Position numbers and translations under genes: made by a program
The notes under the pieces: generated by a model
What the model was told of the DNA's origin: nothing
Seen by the model: the letters and a program-made list of their open reading frames with translations, nothing else
Database searches by the model: none
Part shown: piece after piece, positions 21,083 through 29,380 of the stretch
Numbering within the stretch: the stretch's first letter is position 1
Layout of the letters: each line of letters opens with the position of its first letter
NCBI GenBank assembly: GCA_000223315.2
Contig: AFUS01000004.1
Span: forward strand, 62,001 to 126,000
DNA: 64,000 nucleotides
Direction: 5' to 3'
From: Parvimonas sp. oral taxon 393 str. F0440
GTDB lineage: Bacteria; Bacillota; Clostridia; Tissierellales; Peptoniphilaceae

Positions 21083-21787
21083 ATGGAATTTTGTAAATAT
21101 AAAAAAGATTTGAATTTTTCATACACAATGGGAGCTTTCCCGACAATCGAGCTTTTACATTCAAAAAATTACAAGACAATAGCTGTTTTGGTACATTCAA
21201 AATATGACGATAAAGCAGGACTTGAAAAAATCTGTGATGAAAAAGGAATTAATTTAATTTATAATGATAAAATTGTAAATAAACTTCAAAGCAAAGAAAA
21301 TACATTTGTTATTGGAGTTTTTGAAAAAAACTTTGTAAAGATAAAAAAAGACAATCACATACTATTATGTGAGCCGAGAGATAAGGGAAATTTAGGTACA
21401 ATTTTACGAACTGCATTGGGCTTTGGCTTTAAAAATATTGCAATAATTGACGGTTGTGATGTTTTTGACCCTAAGACTGTTAGAGCTTCAATGGGAGCAA
21501 TTTTTAAAATGAATGTAGAAATCTTTAAAACTTTTGAAGAATACAAAAAAACTTTTGAAGAAAATAATATTTACTCTTTCATTTTAAATAAGGATTCAGT
21601 TTCACTAAAAAATGTTGAAATTAAAAAGCCTTTTACATTGATGTTTGGAAATGAATCACATGGACTTGAAAACTTTGACTTAAAAGGAACAACGCCGGTA
21701 TTCATAGAACAAAGCGAAGATATAGACAGCTTTAATTTGCCAATTGCAAGTTCGATAGCAATGTATAAATTTACGGAAAAAGAATAA
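21083..21787 (+). CDS. TrmH/SpoU-family RNA methyltransferase
   Basis: The 234-residue product is a SAM-dependent 2'-O-ribose methyltransferase with the SPOUT knot: LCEPRDKGNLGTILRTALGF (motif 1, with the catalytic Arg), FGNESHGL (motif 2) and SFNLPIASSIAMYKF (motif 3). The target, tRNA or 23S rRNA, cannot be told from the sequence. It starts 26 bases after the helicase gene and may be co-transcribed with it, which fits joint roles in RNA maturation. Confidence 0.88.
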   Translation: MEFCKYKKDLNFSYTMGAFPTIELLHSKNYKTIAVLVHSKYDDKAGLEKICDEKGINLIYNDKIVNKLQSKENTFVIGVFEKNFVKIKKDNHILLCEPRDKGNLGTILRTALGFGFKNIAIIDGCDVFDPKTVRASMGAIFKMNVEIFKTFEEYKKTFEENNIYSFILNKDSVSLKNVEIKKPFTLMFGNESHGLENFDLKGTTPVFIEQSEDIDSFNLPIASSIAMYKFTEKE

Positions 21788-21797
21788 GAAATAAAGT

Positions 21798-21826
21798 AAA
21801 AAGCAGGTGAAATCCCTGCTTTTTTG
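21798..21826 (+). terminator. Terminator after the methyltransferase
   Basis: Stem AAAAAGCAGG / CCTGCTTTTT with a short loop and T-run, 11 bases after the stop. Confidence 0.9.
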
Positions 21827-21927
21827 TTACATTTCTATAAAATAAACTATGGAAATTTCATATTTTTGATTTAGCAAAACTAAATATATAGAATATACAT
21901 CAATAATATGAGTATAAAACAAAATTT

Positions 21928-22309
21928 TTTACGTCATAATATTTGAAAAAAATTCCCCTAACACGTCATCTCGACCGGAGTGAAACGGAGTGAATCTAGC
22001 CCTAACTTTGTTTACTTGTAAACAAAAGTAGGTCTGACGGGGTAATTGTATCTTTAGATACAATTACTCTGGAGATCTCATACTTTTGCTTTAGCAAAAG
22101 TAAATGTATTGAAGATACATCGAAAAAAATTTATTAACTAAAAGTCTTTTGGATAATTTCGTTGTAATTATATATAGCTGTTTTATTTTTATATAAGTCC
22201 TTTACAGGACTTACTATTATTTGTAAACAAATAATAGTAGTGGGATCTTTCGACTTCGCTCAAGATGACGTGTTGGGGGCTTTTCTTATCAAAATGCTAT
22301 GACGTGAAA
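21928..22309. repeat. Modular hairpin-rich repeat, copy C1 (complete)
   Basis: A complete copy with terminal inverted repeats: TTTACGTCATAAT at the left and ATGCTATGACGTGAAAC at the right. Inside are CACGTCATCTCGACCGGAG, CTAGCCCTAACTTTG...GTAGGTCTGAC, GTATCTTTAGATAC, GGAGATCTCATA, the TACTTTTGC/GCAAAAGTA hairpin, GTATTGAAGATAC, TCCTTTACAGGA, the ACTATTATTTG/CAAATAATAGT hairpin and CTCAAGATGACGTG. Confidence 0.85.
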
Positions 22310-22360
22310 CTTTTTATTTTTATATAATTTCTTATAAGAATTCTTGAAGTTTAGTTACTG

Positions 22361-22689
22361 TTCACGTCAAGCCGTTAAACAAAGGGACTTCCTTTATACG
22401 TCATCCAGACCAAAATGAACGAAGTGAATGAAGTGAATCTAGCCCTAACTTTGTTTACTTGTAAACAAAAGTAGGTCTGACGGGGTCGTTGTATCTTTTG
22501 ATACAATGACTCTGGAGATCTCATACTTTTGCTTTAGCAAAAGTAAATGTATCGAAGATACATCAATAATTTATTAGGATTTCTTTCAGAAATACTATTG
22601 CTTGTAAACAAGCAATAGTTGAGATCTTTCGACTTCGCTCAAGATGACGTGATAGGGGCATTTCTTTGCTAGTTGTTATGACGTGAAAC
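22361..22689. repeat. Modular hairpin-rich repeat, copy C2 (complete)
   Basis: It starts with TTCACGTCAAGCCG and ends with GTTATGACGTGAAAC, in the same module order as C1 but with other loop sequences (CTATTGCTTG/CAAGCAATAG) and the ATGTATCGAAGATACAT hairpin. Its flank from 22329 is repeated 379 bases later before C3. Confidence 0.85.
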
Positions 22690-22739
22690 TTTTTATTTTT
22701 ATATAATTTCTTATAAGAATTCTTGAAGTTTAGTTACTG

Positions 22740-23052
22740 TTCACGTCAAGCCGTTAAACAAAGGGACTTCCTTTAAACGTCATCTCGACTGTAGCAGAGC
22801 GAAACGAATCTAGCCCTAACTTTAAACAAAAGTAGGTCTGACACAAAGATTGTCCGAATCTTTGATTTGGTAACAATCGACTGTGGAAATCTCATATCAA
22901 AAGAATTAATAACTTTTGAATTTTATTTACCTTTAACGTATAGCTCCTAACCAAAGTTATTTCACTTATACGTCATCTCGACTGTAGCAGAGCGGAATGG
23001 AGAGATCTCATACTTTTGCTTTAGCAAAAGTAAATGTATCGAAGATACATTA
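22740..23052. repeat. Modular hairpin-rich repeat, copy C3
   Basis: It starts with the same TTCACGTCAAGCCG flank as C2 and carries CTAGCCCTAAC...GTAGGTCTGAC. A second start-like segment near 22940-22985 (TTAACGTATAGCTCC ... ACGTCATCTCGACTG) is followed by the TACTTTTGC hairpin and ATGTATCGAAGATACAT. It has no clear right terminal repeat, so it may be two fused or truncated elements. Confidence 0.75.
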
Positions 23053-23082
23053 AGTAAAAATGCTAAACCATATTTTAAATAA

Positions 23083-23112
23083 GTAAAAAAGCAGGGAAAC
23101 CCTGCTTTTTTG
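23083..23112. terminator. Terminator downstream of the DUF1858-like gene
   Basis: Stem AAAAAAGCAGGG / CCCTGCTTTTTT with a 3-4 base loop; it reads as a terminator in both directions. Confidence 0.88.
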
Positions 23113-23129
23113 TCTTAGTATGGATGCGT

Positions 23130-23348
23130 TTAAGCATTAATAAAGTTTTCTAACTTTTCTTTTAATTCGTCGTATTCAAATCCGCCTTTAATTGCAACCA
23201 TTTCTATAGTTGCAATATCTTTCATCATTGCAAAAAGTTCTTCATTGTCAAGATTTGAATATTCTGGGCTTAATGTTTTTAAGAAGTTTTTAACTTCTGG
23301 ATATTTTTCAACTAATTCACCAATTTTTGTACTTTTTTCTAATTTCAT
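23130..23348 (-). CDS. DUF1858-like small protein
   Basis: The 72-residue cytoplasmic protein has the pattern of DUF1858 domains: a short helical stretch TKIGELVEKYPEVKNFL, then SPEYSNL, then acidic helices ending near KLENFINA. Such domains often stand alone or beside iron-sulfur proteins and have no known reaction. AAAGGAGAAATACT precedes the ATG. It is a single gene with its own terminator. Confidence 0.75.
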   Translation of the reverse strand: MKLEKSTKIGELVEKYPEVKNFLKTLSPEYSNLDNEELFAMMKDIATIEMVAIKGGFEYDELKEKLENFINA

Positions 23349-23519
23349 AGTATTTCTCCTTTTCTCTAATCAATTTAATAATTTTATATATGATTTATTA
23401 TTTATGTTAATAATATTATAGCCTAATTTATATTGAAAATCTGTTGCATTTGAAACAAAAGAAAAAATTTTTAAAATTTTTTACATAAAAAAATTCCTAT
23501 GAGCAAAACTCATAGGAAT

Positions 23520-23596
23520 TGGTCGGGGTGAGAAGATTCGAACTCCCGGCCCCATGGTCCCAAACCACGTGCGCTACCAAACTGCGCTACACCCCG
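23520..23596 (-). tRNA. tRNA-Pro (anticodon TGG)
   Basis: The minus strand folds as a full cloverleaf: acceptor CGGGGTG with CACCCCG, D-loop AGCGCAGTTTGGTAGCGCA, anticodon loop TTTGGGA (anticodon TGG), T-loop GGTTCGAATC-like sequence (GAGTTCGAATC) and an encoded CCA end. Length is 77 bases. Confidence 0.96.
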
Positions 23597-23715
23597 TTAC
23601 GATTACTTGTATATTATATAACTTTTATTCATTTTTGTCAACACTTTTTTTGAAATTTTTTTGTTTTTTCAATTCTTTTATGCTCTATCGTTATTATAAT
23701 ATACTTAAATCGTAA

Positions 23716-24316
23716 TTATTTGTTTTTTTGATATAATTTTGTTAAATCATCTTTTGTAGGTTTATCATATAGAAAAGTCTTTACAACCGCAAAAGTTTCT
23801 CTTACATACGATGAAATCACAGCACCTGTAGGAGTCTTTGCTGGAACTGTTCTTGCTAAAACTCCAAATCTATAAAGAATAAATTTTGCTCTAAATAGAT
23901 GATAGCTTGATGAGATTACCATAATTTCTGAAGGTTTTTTATCAAGTTTTTCGAGTGCAAATTTTATGTTTTCAAAAGTATTTTTACTTTCTGTTTCAGC
24001 AATTAGTCTTTCTTTTGGTATTCCTTTTTCAATAAGATATCTTTGCATATATTCGGCTTGGGAGTATTCATTGTTTTTTCTTTTCCACCGCATAAAACAG
24101 CTTTTGCAGTTTTGTGTTTATTTAAATATTCAATTGTTGTATCAAGTCTGTTGATTAAAGTTTTTGAAAGTTTTCCGTTGTTTGCCTTTGCTCCAAGGAC
24201 TAATACATATTCTTCATAAGTATCTATCTCATTTTTTTGTGAATGATAAATTAAAGCTTGAATAAATACAATCAAACACAAACCTATGAAGAATAAAAAT
24301 TTAAAAAGTTTTTCAT
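23716..24316 (-). pseudogene. YdcF/SanA-like DUF218 membrane protein, two frameshifts
   Basis: This is a DUF218 protein, a family of membrane-anchored proteins tied to envelope functions. Restored sequence: an N-terminal membrane segment (MKNFLNFLFFIGLCLIVFIQ), EEYVLVLGAKANNGKLS, VLCGGKEKNNEYSQAEYM, ESKNTFENIKFA and VISSSYHLFRAKFI, about 200 residues. Two one-base gaps break it: one in the A5 run 24295-24299 (plus strand) just after the start, one in the T6 run 24074-24079. AGGAGGTTAAT precedes ATG 24316. All family motifs are present once the gaps are filled. Confidence 0.85.
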
Positions 24317-24326
24317 ATTAACCTCC

Positions 24327-24812
24327 TTATATGTGAGTTTCCAGTTGTTTAACAAACGCCTCCAGATAAGTTTGCTCTTCCTTTGAAAATCTATTGAAAA
24401 TAGGTGAATCTATATCCAAAACTCCAAAAAGTTTTTCATTTTTAAAAATCGGAATAACAATCTCTGAATTACTTTTTCCATCACAGGCGATATGACCTTC
24501 AAAATTATGGACATTTTCAATATTCAAAGTCTTTTTAAGACCTGAACTTGTTCCGCAAACTCCTTTTCCGTTTTGTATTCTTACACAGGCAGGAAGTCCT
24601 TGAAAAGGTCCAAGAACTAAAGTATCTGTTTTTTCATCTAATATATAAAAACCGACCCAATTAATTTTTTCTAAAAAGAAATTTAATAGGGCGGATGCAT
24701 TTGCTAAATTAGCTATTGTGTTTTCTTCATTACTACATAATTCATACAAATCTTTTATTAAATAGGAGTATTGTTCTCCTAAATTACCTTCGTATTTAAT
24801 CGGATTAAACAT
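24327..24812 (-). CDS. GAF-domain free methionine-R-sulfoxide reductase (MsrC/YtsP type)
   Basis: The 161-residue single GAF domain reduces free methionine-R-sulfoxide. Seen: the family's WVGFYILDE, the VCGTSS stretch with a conserved Cys, HIACDGKSNSEIVIPI with a second catalytic-region Cys, and FGVLDIDSPIFNRF. In fRMsr enzymes these cysteines carry the redox cycle. It lies 10 bases upstream of the DUF218 gene on the same strand and may be co-transcribed with it. AGGAGGCTTTT-type leader before ATG. Confidence 0.88.
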   Translation of the reverse strand: MFNPIKYEGNLGEQYSYLIKDLYELCSNEENTIANLANASALLNFFLEKINWVGFYILDEKTDTLVLGPFQGLPACVRIQNGKGVCGTSSGLKKTLNIENVHNFEGHIACDGKSNSEIVIPIFKNEKLFGVLDIDSPIFNRFSKEEQTYLEAFVKQLETHI

Positions 24813-24898
24813 AAAAGCCTCCTTTGTAATTTATATAATTATATTAACATAAAAATCTATTAATTTCCAGTTTGATACTCAATTTAATACAAAAAGCT

Positions 24899-24921
24899 GA
24901 CCATTCAAGTCAGCTTTTAGT
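24899..24921 (-). terminator. Weak terminator after the DUF6483-like gene
   Basis: AAAAAGCTGA / TCAGCTTTTA with a loop of about 10 bases closes the leftward gene that ends at 24921. Confidence 0.7.
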
Positions 24922-25292
24922 TAAATCAAGTCTGATAAATTATTCATATTAAATTCGTCTAATAAGTCTTTTAATCCCGTTTTTATTTCATCTCTTTCAA
25001 AATTATGTTCATTTAAAAATTTTGAATCCTTTTCATTTAGATATGAGTAAAAAAGGAGACCCATTAACAAGCTGTCTTGAGTTTTGAATTTCAATATTTC
25101 AAATAAAGCATCTTCAGCTTCATTTATATTTCCATTGTCTATTTTTAATTTTAAGTCTTTTAAAATTTCAGTGCTTGCTTCTAATTTTAATAGTTTTTCA
25201 GGTGAAGAACTTTTGTCGATTTTAAAGACAAATTCTAAAATCATACTTATCCATTCTTCAATTTTTCTCATTATATAATCATTTTTTAACAT
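24921..25292 (-). CDS. DUF6483-like helical protein
   Basis: The 123-residue product begins LKNDYIMRKIEEWI and is almost wholly helical, with TPR-like spacing (NINEAEDALFEILKFKTQDS). This matches DUF6483 proteins of Firmicutes, which have no known function. No membrane segment or signal peptide is present. It is the last of four leftward genes (26196 to 24921) that include two related small membrane proteins. Confidence 0.65.
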   Translation of the reverse strand: MLKNDYIMRKIEEWISMILEFVFKIDKSSSPEKLLKLEASTEILKDLKLKIDNGNINEAEDALFEILKFKTQDSLLMGLLFYSYLNEKDSKFLNEHNFERDEIKTGLKDLLDEFNMNNLSDLI

Positions 25293-25300
25293 TTTATCTC

Positions 25301-25576
25301 CTAGTCTATGACTTCAAGATATGATACAAAAAAGTATAAAGTTGAAATGATTAAACTTAGATTTAAAAATAACCATAATCCTACTTTTTTTGAATATCTT
25401 GAAAAATAAGCACCCACTGCTCCGATTAATTGTGGGAAAAGGAATCCCAAATAAAAAAGATAATTTGGAAGGTGAATTCCCTGTCCTGTTTTAAAGGATT
25501 TTACATATAGTAGCAAAATTGATTCCATTATTGTACCGAGTAAAAACAAAATTGTTGATAAATTTTCTTTTTTCAT
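25301..25576 (-). CDS. Small membrane protein, paralogue of 25915-26196
   Basis: The 91-residue protein has three predicted membrane segments (TILFLLGTIMESILLLYV, LFPQLIGAVGAYF, LWLFLNLSLIISTLYFF). It shares FKTGQGIHL and most of its length with the 93-residue product at 25915-26196, so the two are duplicates. Its 3' end is 8 bases before the DUF6483-like gene. I do not recognise the family; all that can be said is a small integral membrane protein. Confidence 0.7.
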   Translation of the reverse strand: MKKENLSTILFLLGTIMESILLLYVKSFKTGQGIHLPNYLFYLGFLFPQLIGAVGAYFSRYSKKVGLWLFLNLSLIISTLYFFVSYLEVID

Positions 25577-25865
25577 ATCAAACCTCCTAAACTTAATATA
25601 AAAAACATTATAGGTTTAATATTAAATGTAATTAAGAAAAGAATTACACTTATTATAGAATAAATTTTACTTAAATTTCTTGTAAAATACATTGAGAGCC
25701 CAAGCAAAATAAAAGTTGTTATATATAATATATAAAAATATATCGAACTCAAATTATCTACCCAATTTGTAAAATGAATTACAATAAATGATAATACTAT
25801 GATACAAAATGAAATCAAAGATAGAGTAAAAACTATTTTTGGTAAATTAGTTTTTTTGTTTCCAT
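25573..25865 (-). pseudogene. Small membrane protein, frameshifted near the start
   Basis: After restoring one A in the A7 run at 25851-25857, the frame runs from ATG 25863-25865 (METKKTNLPKIVFTLSLISF) through three or four hydrophobic segments to IKPIMFFILSLGGLI, about 97 residues. GGAGGTCAATATG is the start region. Without the restored base only an internal start remains. It overlaps the next gene by 4 bases and sits between the two paralogous membrane proteins. Function unknown. Confidence 0.65.
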
Positions 25866-25914
25866 ATTGACCTCCTTTATTTATATTTAATTCGTTTAAT
25901 AATTATTGTATCTC

Positions 25915-26196
25915 CTAACCAACTGCTTCAACAAAGGCTACATAAAAGTAGGTAGCAGAAAGCATCAAACCTATGTTTAAAAACAACCACAATATTTGTA
26001 TTTTTGCATATCTTGAATATAAAGCTCCAATTGCACCCATTACTTGTGGGAAAAGTACTCCAAAATATTTAAGATAATTTGAAAGGTGAATTCCTTGTCC
26101 TGTTTTAAAGGATTTTACATACAGCAACAAAATTATTTCTACTATAGTACCAAATAAATATATTATCATAGATAAATTTTCTTTTTTTGCTTTCAT
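25915..26196 (-). CDS. Small membrane protein, paralogue of 25301-25576
   Basis: The 93-residue product has three hydrophobic segments and the same FKTGQGIHLSNYLKYFGVLFPQ core as its downstream paralogue. The start follows AGGAGGAGCT. It is the first gene of the leftward membrane-protein set behind the prolyl iminopeptidase gene. No known domain recognised. Confidence 0.7.
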   Translation of the reverse strand: MKAKKENLSMIIYLFGTIVEIILLLYVKSFKTGQGIHLSNYLKYFGVLFPQVMGAIGALYSRYAKIQILWLFLNIGLMLSATYFYVAFVEAVG

Positions 26197-26220
26197 AGCT
26201 CCTCCTTTATTAAGAAAAAT

Positions 26221-27162
26221 CTAAAAAAGTTTTTTAAATTCCTCTTGTGCTAAAATAAGCTCGTGAGTCATTGCAGGATCGAAAGAAGTGTGACCTGAAA
26301 TTGGAAAAATCAGTTTTGAATTATTTAGTTTTTCGTGCAATAAATAAGCCCCAACAGGTCTGCAATCTACATCATATCTGCCATGAACAATTATTGTAGG
26401 AATATCTTTTATTTTTTCAACATTATTTAAAATGTAATTTTCTTCAAAGAAACAATGATTTACAAAGTAATGGCATTCCATAATTGCCATTGAAATATCT
26501 TCATCAGTGATTTCTTCTGAAATAACTCTCGGTTCAAGAGCAACAACTGAATTTTCAAATGCACTAAAAGATTTTCCGTATTTTTTCTTTGTTTCATAGT
26601 CATCTGAAGTTAAGTATTTGTAATAACTTTGAACATAATCTTTTCTTTCTTCTTCATTAAAAGGAGATTTAAAGATTTCAAAAGCTTCAGGGAAAAACAT
26701 TCCTGCTCCGCCTTGATACAACCACTTAATATCTTCATCTCTTCCCAAGAAAATTCCTCTTAAAATTAAGCCTACAACACTTTGTGGATAATTTTCTGCA
26801 TAGTATAAGGATAGAGTAGTTCCCCAAGAACCGCCATAAACAAGCCATTTATCTATCTTTAAATGTTCTCTTATCTTTTCCATATCCTCTGCAAGATTTT
26901 GTGTATTATTGTCTTTTAATTCCAAAAATGGTTTACTCTTACCGCAACCTCTTTGGTCTATTGTTACTATTCTATAAAATGATGGATCTAAAAATCTTTT
27001 AGATTTTTCTCCACAACCACAACCTGGACCACCGTGAACGAATACAACTGGAGCTCCATTTGGATTTCCTGATTGTTCGTAATAAATTTCGTGAATATCA
27101 TCAACCTTTAAATGTCCTTTGTCGAATGATTCAAATTCGGGAAAAAGTGTTTTAAATTCCAT
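26221..27162 (-). CDS. pip: Prolyl iminopeptidase
   Basis: This alpha/beta-hydrolase removes N-terminal proline from peptides in the cytoplasm. Seen in 313 residues: oxyanion loop VFVHGGPGCGCG, DQRGCGKS, nucleophile GGSWGTTLSLYYAE, the acid residue in HGRYDVDCRP and the histidine in ISGHTSFDP. All match the S33 family at its normal length. AGGAGGTAAATATG precedes the start. The role in peptide scavenging fits an asaccharolytic or peptide-using anaerobe. Confidence 0.95.
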   Translation of the reverse strand: MEFKTLFPEFESFDKGHLKVDDIHEIYYEQSGNPNGAPVVFVHGGPGCGCGEKSKRFLDPSFYRIVTIDQRGCGKSKPFLELKDNNTQNLAEDMEKIREHLKIDKWLVYGGSWGTTLSLYYAENYPQSVVGLILRGIFLGRDEDIKWLYQGGAGMFFPEAFEIFKSPFNEEERKDYVQSYYKYLTSDDYETKKKYGKSFSAFENSVVALEPRVISEEITDEDISMAIMECHYFVNHCFFEENYILNNVEKIKDIPTIIVHGRYDVDCRPVGAYLLHEKLNNSKLIFPISGHTSFDPAMTHELILAQEEFKKLF

Positions 27163-27280
27163 ATTTACCTCCTAATTTATATGTTATTTAGTTTATACTA
27201 TAATAAATAAAATCTTTTGTCAAGTTGTATTTTTTAGTCGAAATATGGTAAAATCATTAAATGAAATATTAGGAGGTTAT

Positions 27281-27520
27281 ATGATAGGAATAGTAGCGGC
27301 TTGTCTTACAACTTTTGCATTTGCACCGCAAGTTATAAAGATAATAAAAGATAAAAATACACAATCTCTTTCTTTGATTATGTGTATTATGCAAACAACA
27401 GGAATTTTCCTTTGGCTAGTTCATGGATTAAAGATAAAAGATTTTGCTCTTATTTTTGCTAACAGCATTTCATTTGTTTTAGTTTTAATAATACTTGTTC
27501 ATAAAATTAAATATAAATAG
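27281..27520 (+). CDS. SemiSWEET-type PQ-loop sugar transporter
   Basis: The 79-residue protein has three membrane helices and the PQ motif FAFAPQVIKIIKDKNTQSLS, the hallmark of bacterial SemiSWEETs, which work as dimers to move sugars by facilitated diffusion. The start at 27281 is chosen because TTAGGAGGTTAT lies right before it; an upstream in-frame ATG at 27245 has no such site. It is a single gene. Confidence 0.88.
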   Translation: MIGIVAACLTTFAFAPQVIKIIKDKNTQSLSLIMCIMQTTGIFLWLVHGLKIKDFALIFANSISFVLVLIILVHKIKYK

Positions 27521-27535
27521 ATTTATATAGAAAAT

Positions 27536-27573
27536 TTGACTTACGTAATCATACGTGCTATAATATATTACGT
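27536..27573 (+). promoter_or_regulatory. Consensus promoter and palindromic operator of hicAB
   Basis: TTGACT (27536-27541), an exact 17-base spacer and TATAAT (27559-27564) form a near-perfect sigma-A promoter. TTACGTAA occurs twice, at 27541-27548 inside the spacer and at about 27569-27576 just past the -10 box. This is typical spacing for an antitoxin operator; HicB would be the expected repressor. Confidence 0.8.
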
Positions 27574-27590
27574 AAGGAGGTAGAGTGCAC

Positions 27591-27779
27591 ATGCCACTTA
27601 CTGGAAAATAAATGCTTAAGCTCCTAAAGAAAAATGGTTGGAAAGAATTAAGGCAAGAGGGTTCACATCATATTTTAGAAAAAGATGGTGCAATAATTGT
27701 AGTGCCGGTTCATGGGAACCAAGATTTAGGTAAAGGTCTTGAGCAGAGAATCTTAAAAGATACAGGACTAAAAAAATAG
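27591..27779 (+). pseudogene. hicA: HicA-type mRNA interferase toxin with an early stop codon
   Basis: HicA toxins cut mRNA in the ribosome. The frame reads MPLTGK, TAA (27609), then MLKLLKKNGWKELRQ, GSHHILEKDG and VVPVHGNQDLGKG to the stop at 27777. The catalytic His in GSHH and the whole double-stranded-RNA-binding-like fold are present. Codon 7 is GAA (Glu) in typical HicA proteins, so GAA to TAA is the likely change. The ATG at 27612 could still give a 55-residue protein without the first strand. GGAGG (27576-27580) lies before ATG 27591. Confidence 0.82.
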
Positions 27780-27810
27780 TCCTGTATCTAAAATTTTGAG
27801 GAGTGATTTT

Positions 27811-28194
27811 ATGTTTGTTGTGTATCCATTTGTATTTAAAAAAGAAAGTCCACAAGGTTACTTTATTGAGAGTGTCGATATAAAAGAAGCTTATACAGGA
27901 ATAAATACTGATGATATTTCTTTTGGTATTTCAATGGCAGAAGAAGTGTTAGGTCTTGTTTTGTCTGAATATGTGGAAAAAGGAATTGAGCTACCTAAAG
28001 CCACTCCAATAAAAAATGTAAAGACAAAGAATGATGAATTTGTTACATTAATAAAGATAGATTTAGAAAAATTTCTAAAAGATACATCTTTAGTAAAAAA
28101 GACTTTATCAATACCTAAATGGGCGAACGATAAAGGAACAAGATTGGGAATAAATTTTTCAAAAGTTTTAACTGAGAGTATATTAAAAATGTAA
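27811..28194 (+). CDS. hicB: HicB-type antitoxin
   Basis: The 127-residue antitoxin would bind HicA and repress the operon. Seen: an N-terminal partly degraded RNase H-like HicB fold (YPFVFKKESPQGYFIES, DISFGISMAEEVLGL) and a C-terminal DNA-binding helix segment (LSIPKWANDKGTRLGINFSKVLTESILK). The start at 27811 follows TTGAGGAGTGATTTT; an in-frame ATG at 27796 has no site. It lies 31 bases after hicA. It seems intact, though its toxin partner has a stop codon. Confidence 0.85.
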   Translation: MFVVYPFVFKKESPQGYFIESVDIKEAYTGINTDDISFGISMAEEVLGLVLSEYVEKGIELPKATPIKNVKTKNDEFVTLIKIDLEKFLKDTSLVKKTLSIPKWANDKGTRLGINFSKVLTESILKM

Positions 28195-28359
28195 ACAATT
28201 TGTTTAAAGGTAATTATCAAGATGATATTTGCTTTTTTTATAGTAATTAAGTAAAAAAATATTAAAAAATAAATGATTTATGAGTTTGTGAAATTACCTT
28301 AAATATGTTAAAATATAGCTAGAGTAAAATTTACTTAATAATTTTTAAGGAGCGAAGAT

Positions 28360-29247
28360 ATGGATTTACAAAAATTTAACAGAATCAAAAACGATGAAGG
28401 TTTTATAGCGGCTTTAGATCAAAGTGGTGGAAGTACACCAAAAGCACTTAGATTATATGGTGTAAATGAAGATGCTTATTCAAATGAAGCTGAAATGTTC
28501 GATTTAATTCACGAAATGCGTACAAGAATTGTTACTTCAAAGGCTTTTACTAAAGAACGTATATTAGGAGCAATTTTGTTTGAAATGACAATGGAAAGAA
28601 AAGTTAACGGTAAATTCACTCCGGACTATTTATGGAATGAAAAAGGCATTGTTTCATTTTTAAAAGTTGACAAGGGCTTAGCTGAAGAAAAGAACGGAGT
28701 TCAACTTATGAAAGAAATTCCTAACTTGGCTGAAACTGTAAAAAAAGGCGTTGAATATGGAGTTTTCGGAACAAAAATGCGTTCAGTAATTAAAAAAGCA
28801 AATGAAGAAGCTATCAAAGAAGTAGTAGCGCAACAATTTGATTTTGCAAAACAAATTATCGCAGGTGGACTTGTTCCAATTGTTGAACCAGAAGTTGATA
28901 TAAATTCAGCAGAAAAGGAAAAATGCGAAGAAATTTTAAAAAGGGAAATATTAAAAGAACTTGATAAATTAGAAGAAGGACAAGAAGTAATGTTAAAACT
29001 TACATTACCAACTGTTCCTAACTTCTATAAAGAATTAGTTGACCACAAGAGAGTCGTTAGAGTTGTTGCTCTTTCAGGCGGTTACTCAAGAGAAGAATCA
29101 AATGAACTTCTTGCTAAAAACCACGGAGTTATAGCAAGTTTCTCAAGAGCTTTAACAGAAGGACTTAATGTAAATCAAACTGGGGAAGAATTTGATAAAA
29201 TGTTAGACAGCTCAATTCAAAGTATATTTGAAGCATCAAGAAAATAA
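28360..29247 (+). CDS. fda: Fructose-bisphosphate aldolase, class I
   Basis: The enzyme splits fructose 1,6-bisphosphate in glycolysis without a metal. The 295 residues begin [21 protein letters not shown] and contain IVEPEVDI and the Schiff-base lysine region [14 protein letters not shown], then [13 protein letters not shown]. It matches the Staphylococcus-type class I FBA. AAGGAGCGAAGAT precedes the ATG. It stands alone with a terminator. Together with FSA/transaldolase and GlpX elsewhere in the window it shows carbon flow through the hexose phosphates. Confidence 0.95.
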   Translation: MDLQKFNRIKNDEGFIAALDQSGGSTPKALRLYGVNEDAYSNEAEMFDLIHEMRTRIVTSKAFTKERILGAILFEMTMERKVNGKFTPDYLWNEKGIVSFLKVDKGLAEEKNGVQLMKEIPNLAETVKKGVEYGVFGTKMRSVIKKANEEAIKEVVAQQFDFAKQIIAGGLVPIVEPEVDINSAEKEKCEEILKREILKELDKLEEGQEVMLKLTLPTVPNFYKELVDHKRVVRVVALSGGYSREESNELLAKNHGVIASFSRALTEGLNVNQTGEEFDKMLDSSIQSIFEASRK

Positions 29248-29258
29248 TTTTTTAAAAC

Positions 29259-29293
29259 AAAGGACTGTGAATCTAAATTCATAGTCTTTTTTT
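29259..29293 (+). terminator. Terminator of the aldolase gene
   Basis: Stem AAAGGACTGTGAAT / ATTCATAGTCTTT (one mismatch) with a 4-base loop and a T7 run. Confidence 0.88.
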
Positions 29294-29380
29294 GGAATTA
29301 ATTGAAATATTAGATTATATAATGTAAAATATAAATTAGTAAGGGTTTTGAATTTTATATTATAAAGGAGAGAATTTAAA

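Noticed and set aside
21928-23052. CRISPR array
   Set aside because: Repeated units are long, palindromic and of uneven spacing, with no constant short repeat and unique spacers, and no cas genes are near.
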